Of a DNA stretch of 64,000 bases, positions 23,369 through 35,389 are shown in pieces. The notes under the pieces are model-generated. The model did no database searches and was not told the DNA's origin. It saw only the letters and a program-made list of their open reading frames with translations. The stretch's first letter is position 1. The number at the start of each line of letters is the position of its first letter. A program made the translations under genes and the position numbers. Source of the DNA: Cryptomeria japonica (lineage: Eukaryota; Streptophyta; Pinopsida; Cupressales; Cupressaceae); NCBI RefSeq assembly GCF_030272615.1, contig NC_081405.1, positions 24,347,272 through 24,411,271 on the forward strand. The letters are read 5' to 3'.

Positions 23369-24934
23369 TAATGGGAATGGGTATGGGATGGACTAATCTA
23401 GTCTATGCTCTTTGATCCTTTCCTTGGATCACCAGGTGTTCTAACCACCCCCTAGGGTCTCTAGGATTTCCCCTGCTTGTGGAATCCCTTGACCTTGCCC
23501 AATCCACCCACCAAGAACTTGCAATACTACTCCTAAGGTCTCCCCTACTTATGAGATTCAAAAGAACCCTTATTTAGGCTCATAAGGGTTTGGCTTATCC
23601 TACACCTTCTTAGGTCCTAGCAAGGTTAGGATAGGTTCTAGGCATGGTTTTCCAACCATTAATGTACCCCCAAGAGATTTAGGCCTCCCTATCTATTACC
23701 GATCTCACAATTTTGCCTCTATCCTACAAAATAGGGCTACAAGGAAGGAGCCCAATTAGGCCTCCATTCCGGACTTTTAGGGCTCCCTCTTGCAAATGAT
23801 GACCCAACTTGTGAAACTCCCCAAAAGGACTGTTGTTCAATTAGCAAAAGCTCAAATATTTTCCAGGTTTTAGGCCTCCAAGTGTCCATACACTGCCCTA
23901 CGTGAATTTTGGGGTTTTTAAGGGTTTTTTAAGAGGGTTTTTAGGCCTGCCAGGGTCACAGTGAAGGTTTAGTGTTTCTACCACCTTGTCTAGATTACTG
24001 GAAGCTCCTCCTTCTCACCAATGGTGCTCCACACACCCCTCTACAACTCCTCCAAAGGGTGCATCCTCCTCTGACTTTCCTTGCTCTCACTGACCTCTGC
24101 AACCTTAACCCTTCCTAGTTGGGCACTGTCCAGTCTCACCTAGGAGTGGGTCTTTGGATGGCTTCCCTGCATCTTCAAGGGCCCTGCTTTCTCTAAAGTA
24201 ATGTACAGGGTCTACACTCCTATTCCCTATGGTTTCATGGTGATTCCACAATGGGGATAGGAGTTGTTAACCCATTGACACAAAACAGTCCAAAACTGGA
24301 CAGTGAAAGAGTGTTTTACAAGATATTTACAAAAGACTCAAGACCTGCACAACACTCTAAAACTAATTGCTCAAAATGGAAGAGTAAGCAAAACATAAAG
24401 CTTTCAACACAGTTTAGTCTGCAAAAAGATACATTATCACTCTCTGATGCTCCATGGTGCCGACTGGCAACAAAATCACAATCATAGTCAAGGTCTCTTT
24501 TCTTGGGCCGTAAAAAACTAACATCCAACCCATCATTTTAGGGTTTGTAACTATTTATAGCATCCTTTCCTCAATCTTTGTGCCAAAATTAGGGTTCTCC
24601 ATGCTAAGCTAAGGTTTTTGACCTATTAGGTGGAAAAGTTGTCATGCAACTTTTGAGCAACTTTTGTAAAGTTGATTTTCTTGACTCCTAGGCCTACTTT
24701 GGGATATCCTATGGACACCCCCATGCTAAAAGGACCCCAAGCTCATCAATGGCACACATAACCTCTCCTCCACAAGAAATCTCAACCAAGACTTGAGAAC
24801 CTAGGACCTAAACTAGGACCTAATTAAAAGTAATGAGCTCATGGCTCTTATTATATTTACAATGGCTTCTTAAAGAAGAAAAACACCAACAAAAACCAAG
24901 AGGAGGAAGACCTTAGAAGGGTGCTCCTGCACCA
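23369..24934 (-). mobile_element. Solo LTR of the chromodomain gypsy family (TSD AGGAG)
   Basis: 1,566 bp flanked by AGGAG at 23364-23368 and 24935-24939. It is clearly similar along its length to the LTRs at 43342-44923 and 49619-51212 (GGATCACCAGGTG, CCTATTAGGTGGAAAAGTTG, GAAGGGTGCTCCTGCACCA). The terminal TG has become TA at the 23369 end. Orientation follows the full-length copy, minus strand. It is inserted in the long accessory frame close to its C-terminal end. Confidence 0.88.
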
Positions 24935-27268
24935 AGGAGTGAAGCCAAATCATCCAGATTTACCTGAATATCAATAAACTTATCAATAGAGGCCATCGAG
25001 AAGACTTTCTTATCAACTTCTTCACCAGCCAGCAAACTAAACTCCTTCACAATATTATCCTGAGGAAGAGGCTTCTAGCTTTCATTAAGGAAAGTATAAG
25101 GAAGAGATGATATTTTCTCCATAATGTCTTTTCCTTTCTCATTACTATCTCTTTGAGCTCTTCTCAAGTCCTTGATAAGTGTCTCAAGTGTATTCATCCG
25201 ATGCTCTAGAATTTCCCTATGTTCAATGTACATGTTCCTTGAGTAAATGACATCATTATCAACAAGTACATCCAAATGAAAATCTTCTAACTTCAACCAA
25301 GCATCGAAGTCCTTTTCAAGTGTCTCTAACTCAATTGAAAACATATTCAAAGTATTTTCAATTTCAATTTTAGCTTCCTCCAATCCATTAACCAAGGTGA
25401 CAGTTGAACATAAAAGATGAGTCCCTTGACTCAAAAGCTTGTCCATCCATTCTCCTACCGTCCTTCCACAAGAACTTATTTGTTCAGGTTGCTTCACTAC
25501 CTGCTCATCCACAGAAGAAGTGACTGGTTCAATTACCTCAAAAGACTTGGTGATTTTAACCAAGACCTTTGTCAGTTGATTAACTCGAGTTTCTTTAATC
25601 TCTTTATTAACCTACTCCTCATTGTACCATATGTGTTTGCTTGCCCAAGTCAATCTTCTTAATCACATAATCAAAAGGTTGAACTTTATCAAGATCAGTC
25701 TCTGGAGGAGGAATAGTCATCTCCACATACTTGTTCTTTGATCCATCCACTCTAACTCTAGACAAAGTTTTAGCCTTGTTCTTACCCTTAGGCTTGACTG
25801 GTACTAACTGATTAAAATCAAAGTCATCAAGTGAGACAACTTACTTTTTCCTCTTAGGAGTATTTGACACCAACCAAGGAGGCAATGAGCAATCTTCATT
25901 TCCATCAGCAATCAAAACTAGAGTTGCCAACTCTTGAGACTGCATATTGGTAGTAACAATGGGTGGAGTTGAGGTGACAACAACAAATGGATTAGAAACA
26001 TTAGAAACTTGAGGAGGAACTTAGGTTTCTGACATGAACTTATCAAAATCTTCAAACATAGAAGATGTGACCTTAGATAAATTAGGAAGGAACACGGTAT
26101 CTAGGTTGTCATGAGGTGTATCAAGAGTGGTTTCACTTGTGGAAGTGGAGGGAATAATATGCATTCCAAGAACCTATGAGGAAATTGATACGATGGTATT
26201 CATAAAAATTATATCAGAGATAGTGACCAAACTAGTTCCTGTGACATCACATGATAAAGGAGGAATACTTTCATGTGTTTCTTGAGACAAGGAAGTTCTT
26301 GGAATTATAGAAAATCCCTCTTCATCAAACTCTTCTTCTTCTTGAAATTGTTCATCTTCATTCAATTCTCCTTCTCCAACTTCATCAGAAACTTGAGTGT
26401 TTTGTGTTGAAGACTCAACTTGAGTTTTACCTTTTCCAATGCTGAACTTGAATTTAGGACCCTTGGAAGTCGTAGATTCTTGCTTATCCTTGGTCCTTAA
26501 TTCAAAAGTTTTCCCCTTGGAACCCGCAACATCTTCTTCAAATAACTCAATCTGGAATGGCTTAATCTACACACCATGTAGGTTCAACCATGCAATGGTA
26601 TTATCAAGAATCTTCTGACATATGATCCTTATGGATGTATTCTCCTTTTGGGACCATTATATAAGAGGCAAAGATAATCCAACAACTTTATTTCTTTCAT
26701 ATGTAGGATCAAGGATGTCACCATCTTCTTCTAGATCTTCAAGAACATCAGCAAGATCAAAGTTTTCAATTTGCTCTACTGTCAAATGACAGTAATCCAT
26801 TCTATGGATATCCTCTTCAGTCCTGCAATCTACCCACACATCTTCAATTCGGTGGATATGTGGGTAGTTTTTCTTAATTTTATTCTTCATGCCCCTATAG
26901 TCAAAGAAATTTTTGACCTTGAAGAATTTCATGGTCACTCGTCTCATTTCCTCCTCCATGGCATGGGCATTTTAGATAGAATTGATAGAATATCTCCCAA
27001 TAGAGATGGAGAACTTCAAACCCGTCTTACGAGCTCCAACCTGACACTCATGGATGGAAATCATTTGGCAACCCATCTCCATAAGGATGATCTTATCAAA
27101 TGGATATCTTGGGAGCATGAATGGTTCTCCATCAAAACACCCAATTTTGATATATGTAAAGGTAGGAAACTGAAGAAAAATGCAACCATATTCACTCACT
27201 ACCCTCCATGCTTCATCTAACACCGTTTTGTTTTGAAGCTCCTTTTCAAACAAACACATGTAATGAGT

Positions 27269-28494
27269 TGTAGTGTCATAAAATTGCGACCCTAGCAATT
27301 TTTGACTGCATTAGGGTTCTCACGCACGTGAGATCGAATTCTCTAGCCTGATCGAAGACCGAAGATTGCTCAGCCCTCAGAAACAACTTCTTTCTTGGCC
27401 TCTGCATCACCCTGTATGCACTCTGCCTTGGAGAAAGGGGTAGGACAGGGGCGTGGCGCCACTGCCCCCCCTAGGACAGGGGCGTGGCACCACTGTCCTC
27501 CCAGGACAGGGGCGTGGCACCCCTGTCCCTACTGTATTTTGGGGCAGGACCCTTCCTAGGGTTGCATTGTTGGTTGTGCATTGGGCAGGAAACTTCCCCG
27601 ATGTCGGCTTGTGACGAAAATCAAATCCACTAACATGTATTTAAGGGGCATTCATCCTCTCATTTGCATAAGTTGAATTTGGATGAGTGGGAAGTTTACA
27701 TAAGATCAAGCATTCAAGCATTCATTTCCAGCATTGAGCATTCTCAAGTCTCCCTTCAAGGCTAGGTTGTGCATTCAAGTCAAGGATTCAACCATTGAAG
27801 AGAAGATTGAATTCAATATTCAATTCCACACAATTATTTCTATCAACATTGCTATCACAACCTCCCTTGAGGTGATTTACAATTCATTCTTTCATTTACA
27901 TCTACTTGCAAGTACTTTCTTTCATTACTTGGTTAATTCCAAAACTGGGGTTTGACCTAAAGGCAAACCCCCAATCCCAACCTGTTTTCCTCTCTTTTTT
28001 GTGTGTAGCTTGTAGGTACACAGCTGTACTTTCAGATTCAGGCTTCATTTGCAGAGGTGGAAAAACCCTTTTCGTTTCGCAGATTTTTTGAAGGACCATG
28101 TACATTCCCGCCACAATCTAGGCAACTTTTTCTCAAATTTGTAGGGCGACTTCGTCTCGACATATTACTACCAGATCCAGGTGCACAACTTCATCCCACA
28201 TTTTGATCTCAAGTTATAATCAGTTCTTTATCACTTTTGCATTACACAATTCAATCAATTCCTTTCCATTTCAAACAAGGAAGAGGGGATCAACTTATCA
28301 TTCCCATTTCATTCAGAATTCAATCTACCATCTTTGTGTTGAGAGATTGAATCTAGTGAATTATCCTCTTTTCTTCCAAATGTAACATGGTGAAAAGTGT
28401 TTGAAGGGTAATCAATAATGAGACTCTCATCTGTCTTTGAGGGAAAGGGTAGTTTTCCTCTTAATCTATCATTCACCATTTTTCCACCATTACA
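27269..28494 (+). repeat. 5' LTR of the gag-protease element
   Basis: TGTAGTGTCATAAAATTG to TTCCACCATTACA; repeated at 34157-35389. It includes a GC-rich internal part with three AGGACAGGGGCGTGGC(A/G)CC units (27450-27540), present in altered form in the 3' LTR near 34345-34410. Confidence 0.9.
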
Positions 28495-28497
28495 TTT

Positions 28498-28517
28498 TGG
28501 TGAACCCGACATCTTGC
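28498..28517 (+). promoter_or_regulatory. Primer-binding site
   Basis: TGGTGAACCCGACATCTTGC begins three bases after the LTR end, in the expected position. Which tRNA it pairs with I cannot say with confidence. Confidence 0.55.
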
Positions 28518-28559
28518 ATGCTTTCCTTTGAACAAAATTGCATATTTTCATTTACAAGT

Positions 28560-29470
28560 TTCAAATTTCTGCAAACTTAGTGGTTAAATCATTAAAAACC
28601 CTAGTTTTTAAATTTAAAATTGAACTTGTAATTTGTAAAAAAATGCTTGTCATTATCTTAGATTTGAAAATTGTTTTGTTTGTCAGATTCAATTTCCTCC
28701 TTGCCTTGTTCAATTTGCAAATAAAATTTACAAAATTAAGAGGTTACTTGTTAAAACCCTAATTTTTAAAAATCATCTTGAACTTGTGCAAAAATTGGAT
28801 TTCCATTTAAGTTTCATATTTCGGATTGTTCTCATATTTGTCTTCATTCCTACAATTCAAATTTTCAATTTCCTCCCTTTTTCCCAAAATTCAAATTTTA
28901 AAATTAAGTGCTTAGGTCATAAAACCCTAATTTTCAAATTTAATTGGATTTTGTGCAAATTTCAAATCAATTTCAATCCAATTCAGTTTTCTAAACATTT
29001 TCCAAGGTGTCCCTATCCATTAGGTTTGATCTTTTTCAAATTTGCAATTCAATTCCTCTTTTTCTTCAAAACCCTAATAGGGTCCTATTTTCACATTTCA
29101 CTCATCTAGAGATCGTAAAATTTGCCAATTTTTTGTGGTTAGCTTTAAAATGATCGTAATATCCATCCTTGAAAATTTCAAAAAAAGTTGGTTGGACCAT
29201 GTGCATTCCTGCCAGGATCCTCGGCTTTTTTCCTGAAATTTTAGGAGACTGTTATGACTGTATTTACTAGCCTAAATCCAAAAGATTGGTTGATTTTATC
29301 GATTTTTGATCCCTCTAGAATTGGAAATACCTTCAAAATTCAACATTTCAAATTTCAAGAAATTTTTAAAAATTTAGAGGTTAATTATAGTCTGCCCTGA
29401 TTTTAAAAATTCTAATTTTAAAATTAAGTGGTCTTCCCTTGGCCCTAATTTTAAAATTCCAATTTCCTTT
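28560..29470 (+). repeat. Degenerate ~160-bp leader repeats with telo-box-like AAACCCTAA
   Basis: TTAAAACCCTAATTTT recurs at about 28595 (AAACCCTAG), 28754, 28922 and 29068, each followed by CAAATTT/AAATTT and a TTGTGCAAA-like stretch, with weaker copies near 29395 and 29440. The spacing of 148-167 bp suggests an old tandem array in the untranslated leader. Confidence 0.55.
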
Positions 29471-32249
29471 CATTTTTGGAAATTGTGTCATTCCCTTCCT
29501 CCAACAAAGTTCAAATGGTGTAATCATTATTTTCTTAAATTTTGTATTACTCAATTTTGTAAGCTTTGTTCCACAATTCAAATTTTCCCTCTAGTGCATG
29601 AGCTTTACCACTATTAGTCCTACCTATCCTATCCCCATTAGACAAAGCATTAAAATTAAGGCTTCCCAAGGTTTAATTACTGAGGAAATGAAGCCTAATT
29701 TGGGTGACTTATTTAATGAGGATCATGCTAATTCTTCCCATCCTAATCATGTGTCTATTCACCCCATTGATGGATTCCATGATGAAGAAGAAACTTTAAC
29801 TATGGTTTATTTAGATCAACTTTCCACATTAGACAATCAATTTGATAACTTTCAACACTGGATGTCCCAAGAATACCCTAATAGTGAAGCTCTTCCATTA
29901 ATTGAAGGCCTTAAGTGCATGATTCAAAGTGATAAGAATGGAATTGATATATTGTGTGGCATTGCACATATTGTTGATTCTAATGTCATGCCTATCAAGA
30001 GTTGTGCTAAAACCCTAGGTTATTCATAACATTCAACACAAGTCAATCCTTCAATTCCTTTGACTACTCCTATGACTAGTATTCCTACTTTCACATCCAA
30101 CATCATGGCTACTTCAACTCAAAATGTCATTCCTACAACCATGGGTCATGGGGGCAATCCCTCTTCTTCATTTAATCCTCTATTGTTACCTATGTCTTCC
30201 ATAAGTATTCCTATTATTCCTCAACCAATTAGTGTGACACGAGGGGGCAATTCCTTCAACAAATTTATTCCTCCTTTAAGTGTCCCTTTTCCTACCCAAT
30301 CATCACCAATGCCTACTTACCATAATGTCCCACTACCTTATTCTCAGTCCATGCCTTCTTTCAATAACATCACACCACTTTCCCAATCACCTATGTCTAA
30401 CATCAATTCTTCTACCAAAATGATAATTAACAATCTTGCTCAAACTGTGTCTTCCTTACAATAACAAATTGCTTCTATGAGTCAATCCAAGTTTAGTGTG
30501 CCCACCTTTGATATTGTTAAAGTTGTGCCACCTAAACATGCGGAGATCCCTCAATTGGAACTCTATAATGGAAAAGGTGATCATCTTATGCATGTCAAAA
30601 CATTTCAAACCTTGTGCACTAATTTTGCTTATGATCAAAGATTGCTTGCAAAGTTGTTTACAAGAACACTAAGAGATAAGGATTTACAATGGTATTGATG
30701 TTTTCCTTCTTATTCTATCACTTCCTTTCAACAATTGGCAAATGCTTTCATCCAACAATTTCAAAACAACATTGGTCCTAAAATCACTTTGACTGATTTA
30801 ATGCATTGTAAACAAGGTGTTAAAGAAAAAGTGACTGATTTTATTGGTAGATATAAGCATTTGTGTGCTAAAATTTCTTTTCATGTACCTGATAATGATA
30901 TTCAAAGAATTTTCATTTCTAATTTACAAAAATATATCAGGGAAAAGCTTCTTTTGTCTGAGTTTACTTCCTTTCCGCAATTGTGCGCAACACTCCACAA
31001 TTATCAACTAGATGTGAGTCAAATGAAGCAATCTACTCCTATGGCTCCGAGTGATAAGGGGGAGAGTGTTCAACAACCATTTGCGAATTTCAAACCAACA
31101 AAAAGCTTCATCAAGTTCAATGATGCAATCAACAACAACAATGTGAATACTACAACAGGCGTGCCTTCTATTTCAGCATTTTTCCAAAGAGAAAGACAGT
31201 TTACTTCCTTGAATGAATCTCTACATAGTAATATGTCTCATTTGTTGCACAAAAATGTTATCATACTTCCTCCTATAAAACAAATTGATCCTTCTAAACT
31301 TGCATCCCCTTATTTTGATAACAATTCCTTTTGCCAATTTCATCGTCAGTGTGGTCATGATACTGAGAAATGTTTTGAATTGAAGAATAAGATTCAAGAC
31401 TTGATTGATAATAATGCTATATCTATGGAAGGTGTGAATGATAAAGGGAATAAATCAGTAGCTCCTCCTAATCAAATTATTAAGATTTTCACTGATCCCT
31501 TGCCTTCTCATACCTCTAACGTTATTGAGATTGTACCTAATTCTTTCTCTTCTGAAGAATTCACCTCTATGGCTCCAAACTTGGTTAATATGGTAGAAAA
31601 ACAAGATATGCCTAAGGATCCTTGTATTACATTTGACCCTAGTTAGACCATTAGAGCACCCGATGGCCCTTTATACATAGTTGTGAAGGTTAAGGATATC
31701 CCTTGTCGCGGTGCCCTGATTGATCCCTCTTGCATGGTTAATATCATAACTGAAGAGTATATTTTCACTTTATGATTGCATAAACCAATATATGATGCTT
31801 CTATGTAGTTGTGAAGTTATTTGATGGCTTCTCTTGTCCTACCATTGGCTCTATCGCTCTTCCTATTGAATTTCATACTAAAGCCATGGATGTTGACTTT
31901 TTTATCATACCTTCTTCTGAGCAATTCAATGTGAAGTTGGGCTATCCTTGGCTATCTTCCATGAAGGCTATTGCTTCTCCAATCCACAAGTGTCTGAAAT
32001 TTCCTCACAATGGAGAAATCATAACCGTGAACCATAGCTTATTTTGTCCATGCGAAAGAAGCCTCGGTGTTCCTATTGATCTATTTTGGCCTAAACAATT
32101 TCAATCTCTTCCATCAAGGAGCGATGCTCTTTTTCAATCTTATCAAAAATGGAAGAATGATATGATCTTATCCTTAAGTCAACCTAGATCCCCAACACTT
32201 GATATTCCTATTATTCTTCAAGATGAGGTTCTTCCCCTTGTTGAGACAT

Positions 32250-32321
32250 GGACCAGCTAGGACTCAAACCTAGGACCTTCTATACGCTGCTGGAGTGCTC
32301 TGTCACTGAGCTACTAGCCCC
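32250..32321 (-). other. tRNA-like segment in TRIM LTR, copy 1
   Basis: Read on the minus strand the 72 nt carry an A-box-like TAGCTCAGTGAC with a D-stem (GCTC/GAGC). They also carry a B-box-like GGTTTGAGTCC inside a perfect 5-bp T-stem (CTAGG/CCTAG) with a 7-nt loop. The acceptor ends pair poorly and no clean anticodon stem forms, so it is not a functional tRNA gene. It may be a tRNA-derived internal Pol III promoter. Confidence 0.7.
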
Positions 32322-32447
32322 TCTTGGACCAGTCCATCATCAGTCTGGGTGTGGCTTATTTCCAACACTAACACCCCCCTTAAGCCACACCTCTCGTGTG
32401 CTTGGGACTCCTAGCCTAGACTTGGCTCTGATACCATGTTGAGACAT

Positions 32448-32519
32448 GGACCAGCTAGGACTCAAACCTAGGACCTTCAATACGTTGTTGGAGTGCTCTA
32501 TCACTGAGCTACTAGCCCC
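32448..32519 (-). other. tRNA-like segment in TRIM LTR, copy 2
   Basis: Same structure as copy 1 with four changes (one in the D-loop region, three in the anticodon region). D-stem, T-stem, A box and B box are intact. Confidence 0.7.
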
Positions 32520-33403
32520 TCTTGGACTAGTCCATCATCGGTTTGAGTGTGGCTTATTTCCAACACTAACACCCCTCACGGATAGAACTAATCTCCCTCC
32601 TAAGGAAGATCGTCCACCTATTCCTATGGATGTGACTTTACCTTCTCTTAAGGAGAACAACAATATTCCTCCTAAGGCTAGACCTATACCTCCTCGTCAT
32701 GATGGACCTGGTCTCCTTCCTACACCTAATATTCCTCCTTTCTATGGTGCAGTTCCACCTCCTTCCTCTTATTAAGAGAAGAGGCCTACTTCTCCTCTTT
32801 CTCAACCTAAAAGACCTCAACCTAAAACTATCAAGAAGAGAAACATTCCTACTTTTTCAAGTGTTCCTCCTCCTTCTCAGCCTTCCACTAAGACTTGACG
32901 GAAGCGTTGTGCGAGAGAACACCGACGAAGATGTCGTTGTTCGAGCTTGTGAAGCTATCCTTCAAAATATTCAATCTCCTCAAACTCCGACAGTTGACAT
33001 GACTCCCTTTTCTCCTAAGCAAGATGTTCAACTTACATCTCCAAATCATAAGTTGCATAAAACATGTGATGGTTTTACTCCTATTCATGTTCTTTCTCCT
33101 CTTTCTCTAAATTTTGATGAAGAAATGGGTGAAAATGTTATTCATAATGGCAATACAACTCCTAATGCTTCTGATAGTGAGTATGAGTATGTTGATGTAG
33201 ACAAGCATTTATCGGATGAGTTTTTACAAACCCTAATCCTAGCTCCTAGAATCAAACAAAGTGACTTACAACATGAGCATAGTCCTTGTTTGGATCTTGT
33301 GATAGCTCCATTTATTGTGCTTTATGTCTCTCCTATGGCATGTTTCTCACCTTCTCGAAATAGTGGTCAGCAAGATCAGGAGGCGGATGTCGTGCTAGAT
33401 TAG

Positions 33404-34156
33404 CAATATTAGTACTACAGATCTTTCTCTCTCTCTTTTATTGTTCTTTTGTGACCATTCTTCTATGTGTATCCATGTTCTTCTATTGTTCCCTTTAATG
33501 TCTGCTTGGGGACGATTCAAAGCATTGAGATCTTTTCTTGGTCTCTTTCATTTTGACTCAAAAGACATCCTCTCTTCCCTTTCTTCTAAGGTAGTGTCCT
33601 TCTTTGGGGAATGAAGATTATTATATGCATATACATACATGATATACATGAGTTATCATACAACATATTGACCGTGAGGAAAGTGACACTACCTCGTGTT
33701 TTGTGTTCATTGTCCTTGGATTTATTCCTCGATTGGGGGCTAAATCCTTGTGATAACGTGCTCCCTTCCTTCTCTTTCTCTTGGGTGTATCCTACCTTAA
33801 AGCAATCACTCCCGATAAGGCGTGCGCGATCGCTTTAACGTGGGGGCATACACTTTGTTCATATTTTCCTTCTTGTGATACTTAGAATTACTTATTGAAC
33901 CTCGTTTTTCTTTGTAATCTTTTGTATCCTTGCTTTCATGACTCATAGTGAAGGGAACTTTGCTACTTGTAGTCATGGTTCTCCCCTTCTCAATCTTCCC
34001 TTTTACTTTGTCAATCAAAGATGTAAGATCCTAAGTCCATTGGGGGCTTGGTGCATCTTGCCTCCTTGACGTGGTAAAAGTCTTTCAATCTTGTTTCCTT
34101 GTACTTTACCGACAGTATTGGTGTACGCTTATACTCTCATTGAAGTGGGGGCTAAA
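33404..34156 (+). other. 3' untranslated region and PPT of the gag-protease element
   Basis: No pol coding is seen. GGGGGCT(A/T) tracts occur at ~33735, ~34044 and 34147; the last, AGTGGGGGCTAAA (34144-34156), directly abuts the 3' LTR and is the polypurine primer. Confidence 0.65.
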
Positions 34157-35389
34157 TGTAGTGTCATAAAATTGTGACCCTAGCAATTTTTTACTGTATT
34201 AGGGTCCTCACACACATGAGATTGAATCCTCTAGCCTGATCAGAGACCGAAGATTGCTCAGCCCTCAAAAATAGCTTCTTTCTTGGCCTCTATATCACCT
34301 CGTCCGCACTCTTCCCTAGAGAAAGGGGTAGGAAGGGGGCATGGTGCCACTATCCCCCCTAGGGTAGGGGCGTGGGGCACTGGTGCCCTTGTCCTCCTAG
34401 GACAGGGGTGTGGTACCCCTATCCCTGCCCTATTTTGGGGCAAGACCCTTCCTAGGATTGCATTGTTGGTTGTGCATTGGGCGGGAAACTCCCCCGATGT
34501 CGGCTTGTGACGAAAATCAAATCCACTAACATGTATTTAAGGGGAATTTGTCCTCTCATTTGCATAAGTTGAAGCTGGATGAGTGGGAAGTTTACATAAG
34601 ATCAAGCATTCAAGCATTCCTTTCCAGTATTGAGCATTCTCAAGTCTCCCTTCAAGGCTAGGTGTTGCATTCAAGTCAAGGATTCAACCATTGAAGAGGA
34701 GATTGATTTCAATATTCAATTCCACACAACCATTTCTATCAACATTGCTATCACAACCTCCCTTGAGGTGATTTACAATTCAGTCTTTTATTTACATCTA
34801 CTTGCAAGTGCTTTCTTTCATTACTTGGTTAATTCCAAAACTGGGGTTTGACCTAAAGGCAAACCCCCAATCCCAACCCATTTTCCTCTCTTTTTTGTGT
34901 GTAGGTTGTAGGTACACAACTGTACTTTCAAATTTGGGCTCCATTTGCAAAGGTGGAAAAACCCTTTTCGTTTCGCGGATTTTTCGAGGACCGTGTACAT
35001 TCTCGCCATGGTCCGTGCAACTTTTTCTCAAATTCATAGGGTGACTTTGTCTTGACATATTACTGCCAGATCCAGGTGCACAACTTCATCTCATATTCTG
35101 ATCTCAAGTTATAATCAGTTCTTTATCACTTTTGCATTACACAATTCAATCAATTCCTTTCCATTTCAAACGAGGAAAAGGGGATCAACTTATCATTCCC
35201 ATTTCATTCAGAATTCAATCTACCATCTTCGTGTGGAGAGATTGAATCTAGTGAATTATCCTCTCCTCTTCCAAATGTAACATGGTGAAAAGTGTTTGAA
35301 GGGTAATCAATAGTGAGACTCTCATCTCTCTTTGAGGGAAAGGGTAGTTTTCCTCTTGATCTATCATTCACCAATTTTCCACCATTACA
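34157..35389 (+). repeat. 3' LTR of the gag-protease element
   Basis: TGTAGTGTCATAAAATTG to TTCCACCATTACA, 1,233 bp, collinear with 27269-28494 with scattered substitutions and small indels in the GC-rich part. Confidence 0.9.

Larger units (their letters stand above)
32239..32571 (-). mobile_element. Complete TRIM whose LTRs contain a tRNA-like sequence (TSD CCCCT)
   Basis: 333 bp flanked by CCCCT at 32234-32238 and 32572-32576. Two 135-bp LTRs (32239-32373, 32437-32571) bracket a 63-bp interior. On the minus strand the LTR runs TGTTAGTGTTGG...GTCTCAACA, is followed at once by PBS TGGTATCAGAGCCA (32436-32423), and the 3' LTR is preceded by PPT CTTAAGGGGGG. All parts of a terminal-repeat retrotransposon in miniature are present. 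I counted eight differences between the LTRs, seven of them transitions. It is inserted in the gag-protease frame; discounting it and one CCCCT restores the reading (..LPL|TDRTNLPP..). Confidence 0.9.
29598..33403 (+). pseudogene. gag: Broken gag-protease polyprotein of the 27269-35389 element
   Basis: From ATG 29598 a single frame runs to about 31800 with stops at 30027, 30462, 30696, 31644 and 31780; it then shifts frame near 31805 and continues to the TRIM insertion. The capsid region (30540-31010) includes LYNGKGDHLMHVKTFQTLC and DFIGRYKHLC. A zinc-binding motif of Tat type, CQFHRQCGHDTEKC, is at ~31330. A protease-like region follows, with ALIDPSCMVNIITEEY (the expected D-S/T-G is D-P-S) and KLGYPWLSSMKAIASP. 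Beyond the TRIM there is a Pro-rich stretch and an uncharacterised acidic tail ending at 33403. No polymerase follows. Gag would package RNA; the changed protease triad and multiple stops make it non-functional. Confidence 0.75.
27269..35389 (+). mobile_element. Gypsy-type element with gag-protease only (TSD TGAGT/TGAGC)
   Basis: 8,121 bp with LTRs of 1,226 and 1,233 bp, a PBS and a PPT. It is flanked by TGAGT (27264-27268) and TGAGC (35390-35394), a TSD with one change. The interior encodes gag and a retroviral-type protease region but no reverse transcriptase, RNase H or integrase. It is inserted in the minus-strand accessory frame and is itself the host of a TRIM. Tat/Athila affinity is inferred from the gag and the short zinc-binding motif. 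Confidence 0.88.

Noticed and set aside
23369-23372. Alternative LTR start at a TG dinucleotide nearby
   Set aside because: Alignment with 43342 and the AGGAG TSD place the end at TA 23369-23370, a mutated TG.
32250-32519. Two functional tRNA genes
   Set aside because: D- and T-arms form but acceptor and anticodon stems do not, and both copies lie inside the LTRs of a TRIM.
34258-34510. GC-rich overlapping frames in the 3' LTR
   Set aside because: They are translations of the GGGGCGTGG-type LTR repeats on both strands, not genes.
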